A stretch of 64,000 bases of DNA, from assembly GCA_020722015.1 (NCBI GenBank), contig DYLQ01000006.1, positions 1 to 64,000 on the forward strand, in the 5' to 3' direction. This DNA comes from Thermotoga sp. GTDB lineage: Bacteria; Thermotogota; Thermotogae; Mesoaciditogales; Mesoaciditogaceae. The notes beneath the pieces are model-generated. The model worked only from the letters and a program-made list of their open reading frames with translations, searched no databases and was not told the DNA's origin. Position 1 is the first letter of the stretch; each line of letters opens with the position of its first letter. A program made the translations under genes and the position numbers. This document shows, in pieces, positions 38,172 to 46,029 of this stretch.

Positions 38172-39685
38172 ATCTCAGATAATCTTTTCTTTATTCCGGA
38201 TTTGGAAAGCTTTTCTGCTACTTTTCTGAAATGATATCCGTATATTGCAAATGAAACTGCTTTGGAAAACACTTTGGGTTTTTTGAATAAACTCCATGTC
38301 AGGATCTTCCAATATTCCTTTCTTTCTTTACCAAAGATTCCAAGCAAAAAGATTGATTTTAAAAATGCACCTATTTCTGAAGCACTGAGCTTTGGCTTTG
38401 GAAGATTCGGTACTTTGTAAACTGAAAGAAATTCCTTAAGCCTTTTGTAATAATTTTGGGGGTTGTAAAGTAGACCAACCAAATTTTTATAACCATTTAC
38501 AAGTGCTTTGGAATCCATCTTTGGGATTATGTTTGTCATGGCATCGACGTTGTCTCCCGTCATTTCTCCAAGCAATCTGTTTTCATCTCTGAGTTTTTCG
38601 TAAAGTTGGCTTCCGCGCGGAGCATTTAACAACCCGACCATGGCCGTAACAACGCCGTTGTTTTGTATGAAATCGAATTGCCTTTTGAATATCGTCGGCA
38701 TATCGCTGTCAAAACCGACTATAAATCCACCTTGGACTTCGAATCCAAAAGATTGAATTTTTCGAATGGATTTCTCAAGATCGTGCTTTATGTTTTGATA
38801 TTTATTTGCTTCCTTTAAACTTTCCAGATCTGGAGTTTCTATCCCCACGAAGACCCTATCGAACCCTGATTTAGACATGAGTTCCATGAGCTCATCATCA
38901 TCGGAAAAATCTATCGATACTTCGGTGTAAAAGGTAAACGGATATCTGTGTGCTTTCTGCCACTCTATAAGTGCCGGTAAAATGTCACGTTTCAATTTTG
39001 CTTTGTTACCGATGAAATTATCATCAACAAAGAAAATTGATTTGCGCCATCCCGCATCGTATAAAGATTGCACCTCATCTATTATCTGTTTTGCGGTCTT
39101 TTGACGTGGGACTCTACCACTAAGAGCGCCTATATCGCAAAATTCGCAGTTGTATGGACACCCTCTTGAGTATTGAATGCTCATAGAAGCGTACCACTTA
39201 AGATTCAACAAATCCCATTTTGGTACGGGTACTTTTGCAATATCACAAAAATCCGTCTTGACGTAATATCTCTTGATTTTTTTGTTTTCCATGTCTTTTA
39301 CGAGATCATCCATGACGTCTTCACCCTCTCCAAGTACGAAATAATCAACGGTATCATGGAATGTATCGGGTTCCATGGTAAAAAGTGGTCCGCCTGCGAC
39401 AACAGGTATACCAAAATCATTACACTTTTTTATGACCTCTTTTGAAGATTCTCTCTGAACCGTCATGGCGCTTATGAAAACGTAATCTGCGCTTTTTATA
39501 TCTTCGTCTTTCAATTGTTCGCAATTCATGTCAACGAGTTTTACATCCCACGTTTTTGGCAAATATGCCGCGATCGTCAAAAGGCCCAACGGAGGCAATG
39601 AGGCTCTTTTGGATACAAACTTAAGAGCATATTTGAAACTCCAAAATGTGTTTGGATAACTCGGATAAACCATCAAAATTTTCAA
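38168..39685 (-). CDS. B12-binding-domain radical SAM protein (DUF4070-like)
   Basis: N-terminal B12-like domain PPLGLLTIAAYLP; SRGCPYNCEFCDI; GFEVQGGFIVGFDSD. Confidence 0.9.
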   Translation of the reverse strand: MKILMVYPSYPNTFWSFKYALKFVSKRASLPPLGLLTIAAYLPKTWDVKLVDMNCEQLKDEDIKSADYVFISAMTVQRESSKEVIKKCNDFGIPVVAGGPLFTMEPDTFHDTVDYFVLGEGEDVMDDLVKDMENKKIKRYYVKTDFCDIAKVPVPKWDLLNLKWYASMSIQYSRGCPYNCEFCDIGALSGRVPRQKTAKQIIDEVQSLYDAGWRKSIFFVDDNFIGNKAKLKRDILPALIEWQKAHRYPFTFYTEVSIDFSDDDELMELMSKSGFDRVFVGIETPDLESLKEANKYQNIKHDLEKSIRKIQSFGFEVQGGFIVGFDSDMPTIFKRQFDFIQNNGVVTAMVGLLNAPRGSQLYEKLRDENRLLGEMTGDNVDAMTNIIPKMDSKALVNGYKNLVGLLYNPQNYYKRLKEFLSVYKVPNLPKPKLSASEIGAFLKSIFLLGIFGKERKEYWKILTWSLFKKPKVFSKAVSFAIYGYHFRKVAEKLSKSGIKKRLSEI

Positions 39686-39901
39686 GCAAACCGCCTCTTT
39701 TGAAATAAAGAAAATTTTTAAAACAACTTTCTCAACGACTTTGAATTATTATACCACATATGCTTAGACTGTAATTTGCAAATTTTGTTTCAAGAATTAA
39801 ATTATTTGCCATTTGCCGTGAACTGTTTTAAACAGTGCTTGACTTTAAATAACTTGTATGATAAAATTTCTTTGTCTTTGAAAGAAGAAAGTTTGAAAGA
39901 A

Positions 39902-39977
39902 GACCTGTTAGCTCAGCTGGTAGAGCACTTGACTTTTAATCAAGGGGTCGCGGGTCCGAATCCCGCACGGGTCACCA
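39902..39977 (+). tRNA. tRNA-Lys(UUU)
   Basis: GACCTGT/ACGGGTC, loop CTTTTAA, CCA. Confidence 0.95.
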
Positions 39978-39984
39978 GTGGTTG

Positions 39985-40069
39985 GCGAGGGTGGCGGAAT
40001 TGGCAGACGCGCTGGACTTAGGATCCAGTGGGTAAAACCGTGTGGGTTCAAGTCCCACCTCTCGCACCA
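39985..40069 (+). tRNA. tRNA-Leu(UAG)
   Basis: GCGAGGG/CTCTCGC, loop CTTAGGA, CCA. Confidence 0.94.
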
Positions 40070-40079
40070 ATCGATTTGT

Positions 40080-40154
40080 GCGGGAATAGCTCAGTGGTAG
40101 AGCGCCTGCTTGCCAAGCAGAAGGTCGCGGGTTCAATCCCCGTTTCCCGCTCCA
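40080..40154 (+). tRNA. tRNA-Gly(GCC)
   Basis: GCGGGAA/TTCCCGC, loop TTGCCAA, CCA. Confidence 0.95.
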
Positions 40155-40161
40155 TAGAGTG

Positions 40162-40238
40162 GCAGGTGTAGCTTCAATCGGTAGAGCGCCGCCTTGGTAA
40201 GGCGGAGGTCATGGGTTCAAGTCCCATCACCTGCTCCA
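40162..40238 (+). tRNA. tRNA-Thr(GGU)
   Basis: GCAGGTG/CACCTGC, loop TTGGTAA, CCA. Confidence 0.94.
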
Positions 40239-40295
40239 TTGACTCAAGGGCTAAATGCCCTTTTATTTTTTCATATATTTGTGATAAAATTATCT

Positions 40296-40648
40296 GGGGG
40301 CGAAATGGTTTCGACGGGATATGTGTTTTGCGAGAAGCGAGCCAGGGGTGCCTACCTCCCTGTGAAAAAGGTTCGAATGATAATAAACGTCAATCCTGAA
40401 TACGCACTCGCTGCTTAATAGTTAAGTAGCCGTCCTTGTATCTTTTGCCCGGAGAGATACATAAGGGCGTCAGAATTCCGGACTACACGAATGAAGATGT
40501 TCCCGTTCGTTCGTGGAAATAAAGGGAACTTGGTTGGATGTCCCGTGCCTAATGCGGGATATTCGATGACGATAAACATAGGCTGCGCTCGGAGAAGCTT
40601 GCACGGCAGGTATTTCGGACGTGGGTTCGATTCCCATCGCCTCCACCA
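40296..40648 (+). ncRNA. ssrA: Transfer-messenger RNA; tag reading frame ends ...NVNPEYALAA*
   Basis: 5' GGGGGCGAAATGGTTTCGACGGG, 3' GTGGGTTCGATTCCCATCGCCTCCACCA, tag stop TAA at 40416-40418. Confidence 0.96.
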
Positions 40649-40673
40649 GTTTTCAAAAGGTGGAGATGATTCT

Positions 40674-41570
40674 TTGACAGACAAAGTAGATGAAACTATT
40701 TCAAAAGAAAATCCCACTTTAGATCAAATTCGAACGGTGAAAAAATCTATGTCTGGCGCCATTTCGGATTCAGTTTTGAAGGTTTCAAAACTGGCGATTA
40801 AAGATGGTTTCCAAGTTTACGAGGCGATTATAAATTTGGTAAAAGATGTCGCTATGAAATCTGCCAGAATTTATATGGTTTTCAAAAGAATAGAAGAAGA
40901 TGGAAACCAGATAATATTTTCTGAACCGTCTGTCGTGGATATAGAAAAGGAAAATTTCGATAAGACGGTTAAATTATTTATCATAACAAAAAAATCTACC
41001 TCTGAAATCGAGAGTACGATATCAAATATTTCGGAAATTGAAAGTGTATCTGTAGAAAAATTTACCGCCGAAGGTTATCAAACGGAAATCCCCGCGGTTG
41101 CCTCAATTTTACCTCCAAATTCTCCTGTTATCAAAGTGCTTTTGGTGAAAATAGGCGATCAAACTTACGCTATTGCCATTTCAAATATAGAAAGATTGAT
41201 TTCTCTTGATTCACAAAATGTAAAAACTATCGAGAAGATCGAAATTGCATCTGTTGAGGAAGAGATCATCCCTCTTTTGGACATGAGAGATTATTTTGGA
41301 AATGTTAAAATTTCAAACGCAAGGCAGAATGCTGTGATTGTAGAACATGAATCTGTGAAATGCGGACTCGTCGTTGATGATTTCATAAAAAAGGATGAAG
41401 TGACCGTAAAAACTCTTGGAAAAATCTTCAAAAACGCAAAAGAATTCTGTGGCGGAGCAATTCTCCAAGATGATTCAATCGCATTGATGATGGATATTCC
41501 ATATCTTGTTGAAAAATTCTCTCAGGTTTTAAAGATAAATGTGAACATAGGACAACAACATGACATTTAA
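40674..41570 (+). CDS. Kinase-less CheA-like protein: P2 (CheY-binding) + P5 (CheW-like)
   Basis: MKSARIYMVFKRIEE...EPSVVDIEKENFDKTVKLFIITK (P2-like) then VLLVKIGDQTYAIAISNIERLI...TVKTLGKIFKNAKEFCGGAILQDDSIALMMDI (P5-like); no Hpt or HATPase region; TTG start after GGTGGAG. Confidence 0.82.
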   Translation: MTDKVDETISKENPTLDQIRTVKKSMSGAISDSVLKVSKLAIKDGFQVYEAIINLVKDVAMKSARIYMVFKRIEEDGNQIIFSEPSVVDIEKENFDKTVKLFIITKKSTSEIESTISNISEIESVSVEKFTAEGYQTEIPAVASILPPNSPVIKVLLVKIGDQTYAIAISNIERLISLDSQNVKTIEKIEIASVEEEIIPLLDMRDYFGNVKISNARQNAVIVEHESVKCGLVVDDFIKKDEVTVKTLGKIFKNAKEFCGGAILQDDSIALMMDIPYLVEKFSQVLKINVNIGQQHDI

Positions 41571-42018
41571 GATAACTCATGAACCGTTTGATGTTCTGAC
41601 TTTTAAATTGGGTGAAAAGGAATACGCCATAGATGTCGGGATAACGGAGATGATCCTTGGAAAATGTAAGATCTTCAAAGTTCCGAATTCTCCCGATTTT
41701 CTCAAGGGCATCGTTAATTTAAGAGGAGAAATAATCCCCGTTTTTGATTTAAAAAGCATGATCAATTTAGAAGATAGGGAAAATTCTTGTTCAAATGTCA
41801 TAATTGTGAAGATTGATGCGGATAAGACGGGATTTCTTGTCGATGAAGTTACAGAGATCATGTCGATACGATCTGAATTTACAACGATGAAGATCGTTAG
41901 TGCTAATTACATCAAAGGTGCTATAATAAAGCAAAACAGGTTGATTTCATTTCTTGATCTCCAAGACTTGCTTGTGGGGAAAATGAGTGCTTTTGAGCTG
42001 GGAGGAAAAGTTGGGTAA
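41560..42018 (+). CDS. cheW: CheW-like adaptor
   Basis: FKLGEKEYAIDV, PDFLKGIVNLRGEIIPVFDLK. Confidence 0.93.
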   Translation: MTFKITHEPFDVLTFKLGEKEYAIDVGITEMILGKCKIFKVPNSPDFLKGIVNLRGEIIPVFDLKSMINLEDRENSCSNVIIVKIDADKTGFLVDEVTEIMSIRSEFTTMKIVSANYIKGAIIKQNRLISFLDLQDLLVGKMSAFELGGKVG

Positions 42019-42388
42019 AAAAGTTTTAGTTGTTGACGATGCCGCTTTTATGAGGATGCTGTTAAAAGATATGATAACAAAGGCTGGTTACGAAATTGTG
42101 GGCGAGGCTGCAAATGGTAAAGAGGCAATTGAAAAATACAAGGAATTGAATCCGGACATTGTAGCCATGGATATGATAATGCCGGAAATGAACGGTATAG
42201 AAGCCACAAAAGAAATAATGAGATTAGATCCAAACGCAAAGATAATCGTTTGCAGTGCCATGGGCCAACAAATGATGGTTATCGAAGCAATGCAAGCGGG
42301 AGCCAAAGACTTCATAGTCAAACCTTTTCGACAAGATAAGGTAATTGAAGTTTTATCTAAGGTTGTTAACACTCCCACACTTAAATAA
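42011..42388 (+). CDS. cheY: CheY response regulator
   Basis: KKVLVVDDAAFMRMLLKDMITKAGYEIVGEAANGKEA, DMIMPEMNG; GGAGG before TTG 42011. Confidence 0.95.
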   Translation: MGKKVLVVDDAAFMRMLLKDMITKAGYEIVGEAANGKEAIEKYKELNPDIVAMDMIMPEMNGIEATKEIMRLDPNAKIIVCSAMGQQMMVIEAMQAGAKDFIVKPFRQDKVIEVLSKVVNTPTLK

Positions 42389-42401
42389 AAGTGTGGGTTT
42401 G
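42374..42401 (+). terminator. Stem-loop terminator overlapping the cheY stop codon
   Basis: CCCACACTTaaataaAAGTGTGGGttt. Confidence 0.7.
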
Positions 42402-42466
42402 TAAATTATCGTTGATTAGACCTATTAGTTTTATCGATGAAATCATAATTTGAATTCAAATAAGAG

Positions 42467-43951
42467 GTGGTTTTTATAGTAACCAGTAAGACTTCTGTAA
42501 AACGCATTGTTGTGAGCAAAGATGAATTAGATGGCTTGAAAATAGCTTTACTTGAAGATGAACAACTCGTTGAAATTTATTTTGAAGAAGCTGATGAAGA
42601 ATCTTTGACAAGCAGTATATACTTGGGGAAAATTGAAAATATCGTTCCAAATCTTCAGGCTGCCTTTGTTAACATCGGAGAAAACAGAAATGCCTTTCTG
42701 AGAGAAAAAGATCTCTGCCTTTCTAAACCGAGAAATGGCAATACTTTAAAGGTAGAGATGCTTAAACCAAAGCAGAAAATACTCGTTCAAGTTAAAAAAG
42801 ATGCAATAGGTTTAAAGGGGCCGCAGGTAACTTCGTATATAAGCATAGCGGGAAGATATCTTGTTTTTATGCCGCACGTTGCAAATATAGGGGTTTCGAA
42901 AAAAATTGTGGATCAATCTGAAAGAAAAAGGCTTTACGACATAGCAAAGTCTATTTTCAAAGGGTATGGACTTGTCGTTAGAACAGCGGCCGAAGGTGTA
43001 GATGCACAAAAGATCGCGGAAGAACTTCAATTGTTGAAAAAAAGATGGGAAGATATACAAAGGAAATTCAAGAGAGCAAGAAAACCTCAGGTTATATATG
43101 AGGATTCCGGGTTGCTGGATTATATTTTTAGGGAGAAGATCGACGATACAGTTGATGAGATAATCGTTGATGATGAGCAACTTCGAGATAAACTTCATGA
43201 GACAGCGAATTCTTTGAATTTGAATTCACAACCTATGATACATTTTATCAACACGGATGCATTCAAAGAATTGAACATAGAAAAGCAAATTATCGATGCT
43301 CTTTCAAGGACTGTTAAATTACCAAGCGGCGGTGTGCTGTATTTTGATCCTACTGAGGCTTTGCTTGTGATAGATGTAAATACAGGGTCGAATACTTCCG
43401 GAGTCGATTCTGAAGATTTGATTTTGAAGACCAACATAGAAAGCGCAAGGGAAATTCCCAGACAACTGAGGTTAAGAAATGAAAGCGGCGTTATAATCAT
43501 AGATTTTATAGACATGAAAAGCGAATCAGAACGTCAGTTGATAATTCATGTGCTTGAGGAAGAATTGAAAAAAGATAAAGCGAAAACTTCTGTGGGAGGG
43601 TTCACAAAACTTGGCCTTCTCGAGATGACAAGAAAGAGAACATCTCCCCCCTTAAGAGATTTTTACAAGACCAAGTGTCCCGTTTGCCTCGGAGAAGGCA
43701 ATATAATATCACCTAACAGGCTGATGAAAGAGATCATCAAAGAACTCCAGTTGACAAACTACAAAGACATAGGAGAAGTTGAAGTTCATCTTCATCCTAT
43801 TTTAAAAGCCTATCTTGAAGACGATATTATAAAATCGATTGAGAAAGTTTCTAACGTTAAAATCAGGATGATCTTTGACGGTCAACAAAGTAACAGGTAC
43901 GATATAAAGTATAAAAAGAGAAAGCAGAAAAATTTGGGAGGTGCGAATTGA
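42467..43951 (+). CDS. rng: Ribonuclease G/E family
   Basis: IYLGKIENIVPNLQAAFVNIGENRNAFL, DVNTGSNTSG, CPVCLGEG; start codon ambiguous. Confidence 0.9.
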   Translation: MVFIVTSKTSVKRIVVSKDELDGLKIALLEDEQLVEIYFEEADEESLTSSIYLGKIENIVPNLQAAFVNIGENRNAFLREKDLCLSKPRNGNTLKVEMLKPKQKILVQVKKDAIGLKGPQVTSYISIAGRYLVFMPHVANIGVSKKIVDQSERKRLYDIAKSIFKGYGLVVRTAAEGVDAQKIAEELQLLKKRWEDIQRKFKRARKPQVIYEDSGLLDYIFREKIDDTVDEIIVDDEQLRDKLHETANSLNLNSQPMIHFINTDAFKELNIEKQIIDALSRTVKLPSGGVLYFDPTEALLVIDVNTGSNTSGVDSEDLILKTNIESAREIPRQLRLRNESGVIIIDFIDMKSESERQLIIHVLEEELKKDKAKTSVGGFTKLGLLEMTRKRTSPPLRDFYKTKCPVCLGEGNIISPNRLMKEIIKELQLTNYKDIGEVEVHLHPILKAYLEDDIIKSIEKVSNVKIRMIFDGQQSNRYDIKYKKRKQKNLGGAN

Positions 43952-46014
43952 ACAAAGTTAATTTTTTGTTTGGAATTCATAATCATCAGCCAGTCGGAAA
44001 TTTTGGATTTGTAGTCGAAAATGCTTATGAAAAATCTTACAAACCTTTCATAGAAACTCTTGAAAAACATTCAAAAGTGAAAATGGCCATACATTTCTCT
44101 GGTTGGCTTTTGGATGAATTGGCCAAAAGGTATCCGGATTACATAAAAAGCATAAGAAAACTTGTTGAAAAAGGGCAACTTGAGCTATTCACGGGGGGAT
44201 TTTATGAACCGATAATTCCGGTGATACCCGAAGAAGACAGTGTCAACCAGATAAAAAAGTTATCAAAAAGAATAGAAGAACTCTTCGGAGTGCATCCTCG
44301 CGGTATGTGGCTTGCAGAGAGAGTTTGGGAACCTCAAATATCCAAAGCGCTTAAAATGGCAGGCGTTGAATACGTCGTTGTGGATGATTCGCATTTCAAA
44401 AATGCCGGCCATTACGAAGATGAGCTGACGGGGTATTACGTGACCGAAGAAGCAGGATACACACTCAAAGTTTTTCCGATATCCAAGAAATTAAGATATC
44501 TTATACCCTTTGAGAACGTTAACGACACGATTTCATTTTTGCAATCAATGGCCACGAAGGATGGAGAAAATGCGCTTGTCATGTTTGATGACGGTGAAAA
44601 GTTCGGTGTTTGGCCTGGAACGTACGAACAGGTTTACACGAAAGCATGGCTTGAAGACTTTTTCTCGGCGCTTGAGGCAAATTCCGAATGGCTTAACATG
44701 ATCTCATTTTCAGAATATGTGGATAAATACAATGCCATCGGAAGAACATATCTTCCGATTTCATCTTACAGCGAAATGATGGAATGGGCTTTACCGACAA
44801 GAGCGCGAGCCGATTTCGAATCTTTAATCGAAACTTTGAAAAAAGATGGGACTTTCGAGTCCATGGAAATGTTTTTAAAGGGTGGGATATGGCGAACTTT
44901 TCTTTCAAAATATACTGAATCCAACCTTATGCACAAGAAAATGCTTTACATTCACGACCTTATTCAAAAAGAAAATATAAACGATCAAAAAATCCTCGAT
45001 GAATACTGGAAGGGTCAATGTAACGATTCTTACTGGCATGGAGTTTTTGGAGGGCTTTATTTGCCCCATCTGAGAGCTGCGGTTTATGAACATCTTATAA
45101 AGGCCGAAATGATGATCGATCCGGCAGAGAGAGCAAAAATAGAGCAGTTTGATTACGATAAAGATGGCCTTGATGAGATCATCCTTAAAAACAAAAAAAT
45201 GGAAATCGTTGTGGATCCTGATTATGGTGCCAGAGTGCTTGAGATCGATCTGAGAGACAAAGCATATAACGTGGTGAACTCCCTTACAAGGAGATATGAA
45301 GTTTACCATGAATTGATTTCGAAAGCCATAACCAATGAGCAGCTTGAAAAACTTGGAAAGGCAAAGACCATTCACGATGTTGTGCTTACAAAAGAGGAAG
45401 GACTTCAGAAATATCTCCATACCGACTGGTACGAGCGTTTTTCCTTTATGGACCATTTTTTTGGAGATAACGCAACGTTGGAAGCATATGCGTCGTCTAT
45501 TTATCCAGAACAAGGAGACTTTGTCAATCAACCGTACGATACGATCGGAAAATCCAAATTCATGCGTCATGGCCATGTATGGGTAGGATCTGATTGGCTT
45601 CCGATAGATCTGGAAAAAGAATTCGTCTTGAAATCAAACATACTTGAAGTGTCATACAAGATCAAAAACTCATCGGACAGAAAGGTATCGCTTTGGTTTG
45701 GATCCGAAATGACTTTCAACTTGATGTCCGGCGACAGTGACGATAGGTATTTCGATTGGGGAGAAAAGCATAATGCCTCCTACGTTGGAACTTTTGAGGC
45801 TAAAAATGTGAGTATAGTAACCGAATATGAAAAGGTTCACATAAACGTTGAAACGGATGAATCCGTTAAATACTGGATGTATCCCATATACACAATTTCT
45901 TATTCTGAAGGTGGATTCGAGAAAGTGTATCAGGGAACGTCTTTAACACCGATGTGGAAATTGAGCCTTTTGCCTGATGAGGAGACAATTTTGAAATTAA
46001 GGATAAAGGTTTAA
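43948..46014 (+). CDS. GH57 family 4-alpha-glucanotransferase / alpha-amylase
   Basis: FLFGIHNHQPVGNFGFV, LFTGGFYEPIIPVIPEED, GMWLAERVWEPQI. Confidence 0.92.
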   Translation: MNKVNFLFGIHNHQPVGNFGFVVENAYEKSYKPFIETLEKHSKVKMAIHFSGWLLDELAKRYPDYIKSIRKLVEKGQLELFTGGFYEPIIPVIPEEDSVNQIKKLSKRIEELFGVHPRGMWLAERVWEPQISKALKMAGVEYVVVDDSHFKNAGHYEDELTGYYVTEEAGYTLKVFPISKKLRYLIPFENVNDTISFLQSMATKDGENALVMFDDGEKFGVWPGTYEQVYTKAWLEDFFSALEANSEWLNMISFSEYVDKYNAIGRTYLPISSYSEMMEWALPTRARADFESLIETLKKDGTFESMEMFLKGGIWRTFLSKYTESNLMHKKMLYIHDLIQKENINDQKILDEYWKGQCNDSYWHGVFGGLYLPHLRAAVYEHLIKAEMMIDPAERAKIEQFDYDKDGLDEIILKNKKMEIVVDPDYGARVLEIDLRDKAYNVVNSLTRRYEVYHELISKAITNEQLEKLGKAKTIHDVVLTKEEGLQKYLHTDWYERFSFMDHFFGDNATLEAYASSIYPEQGDFVNQPYDTIGKSKFMRHGHVWVGSDWLPIDLEKEFVLKSNILEVSYKIKNSSDRKVSLWFGSEMTFNLMSGDSDDRYFDWGEKHNASYVGTFEAKNVSIVTEYEKVHINVETDESVKYWMYPIYTISYSEGGFEKVYQGTSLTPMWKLSLLPDEETILKLRIKV

Positions 46015-46029
46015 AAAGGAGTGATTTGA

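Noticed and set aside
39776-40418. ORFs 39776..40021, 40194..40418 and 40211..40399
   Set aside because: They overlap tRNA-Lys/Leu, tRNA-Thr and tmRNA genes and are translations of structural RNA.
40491-40673. 5' extension of the CheA-like ORF to ATG 40491
   Set aside because: This segment is inside tmRNA; the SD GGTGGAG and TTG 40674 give the real start.
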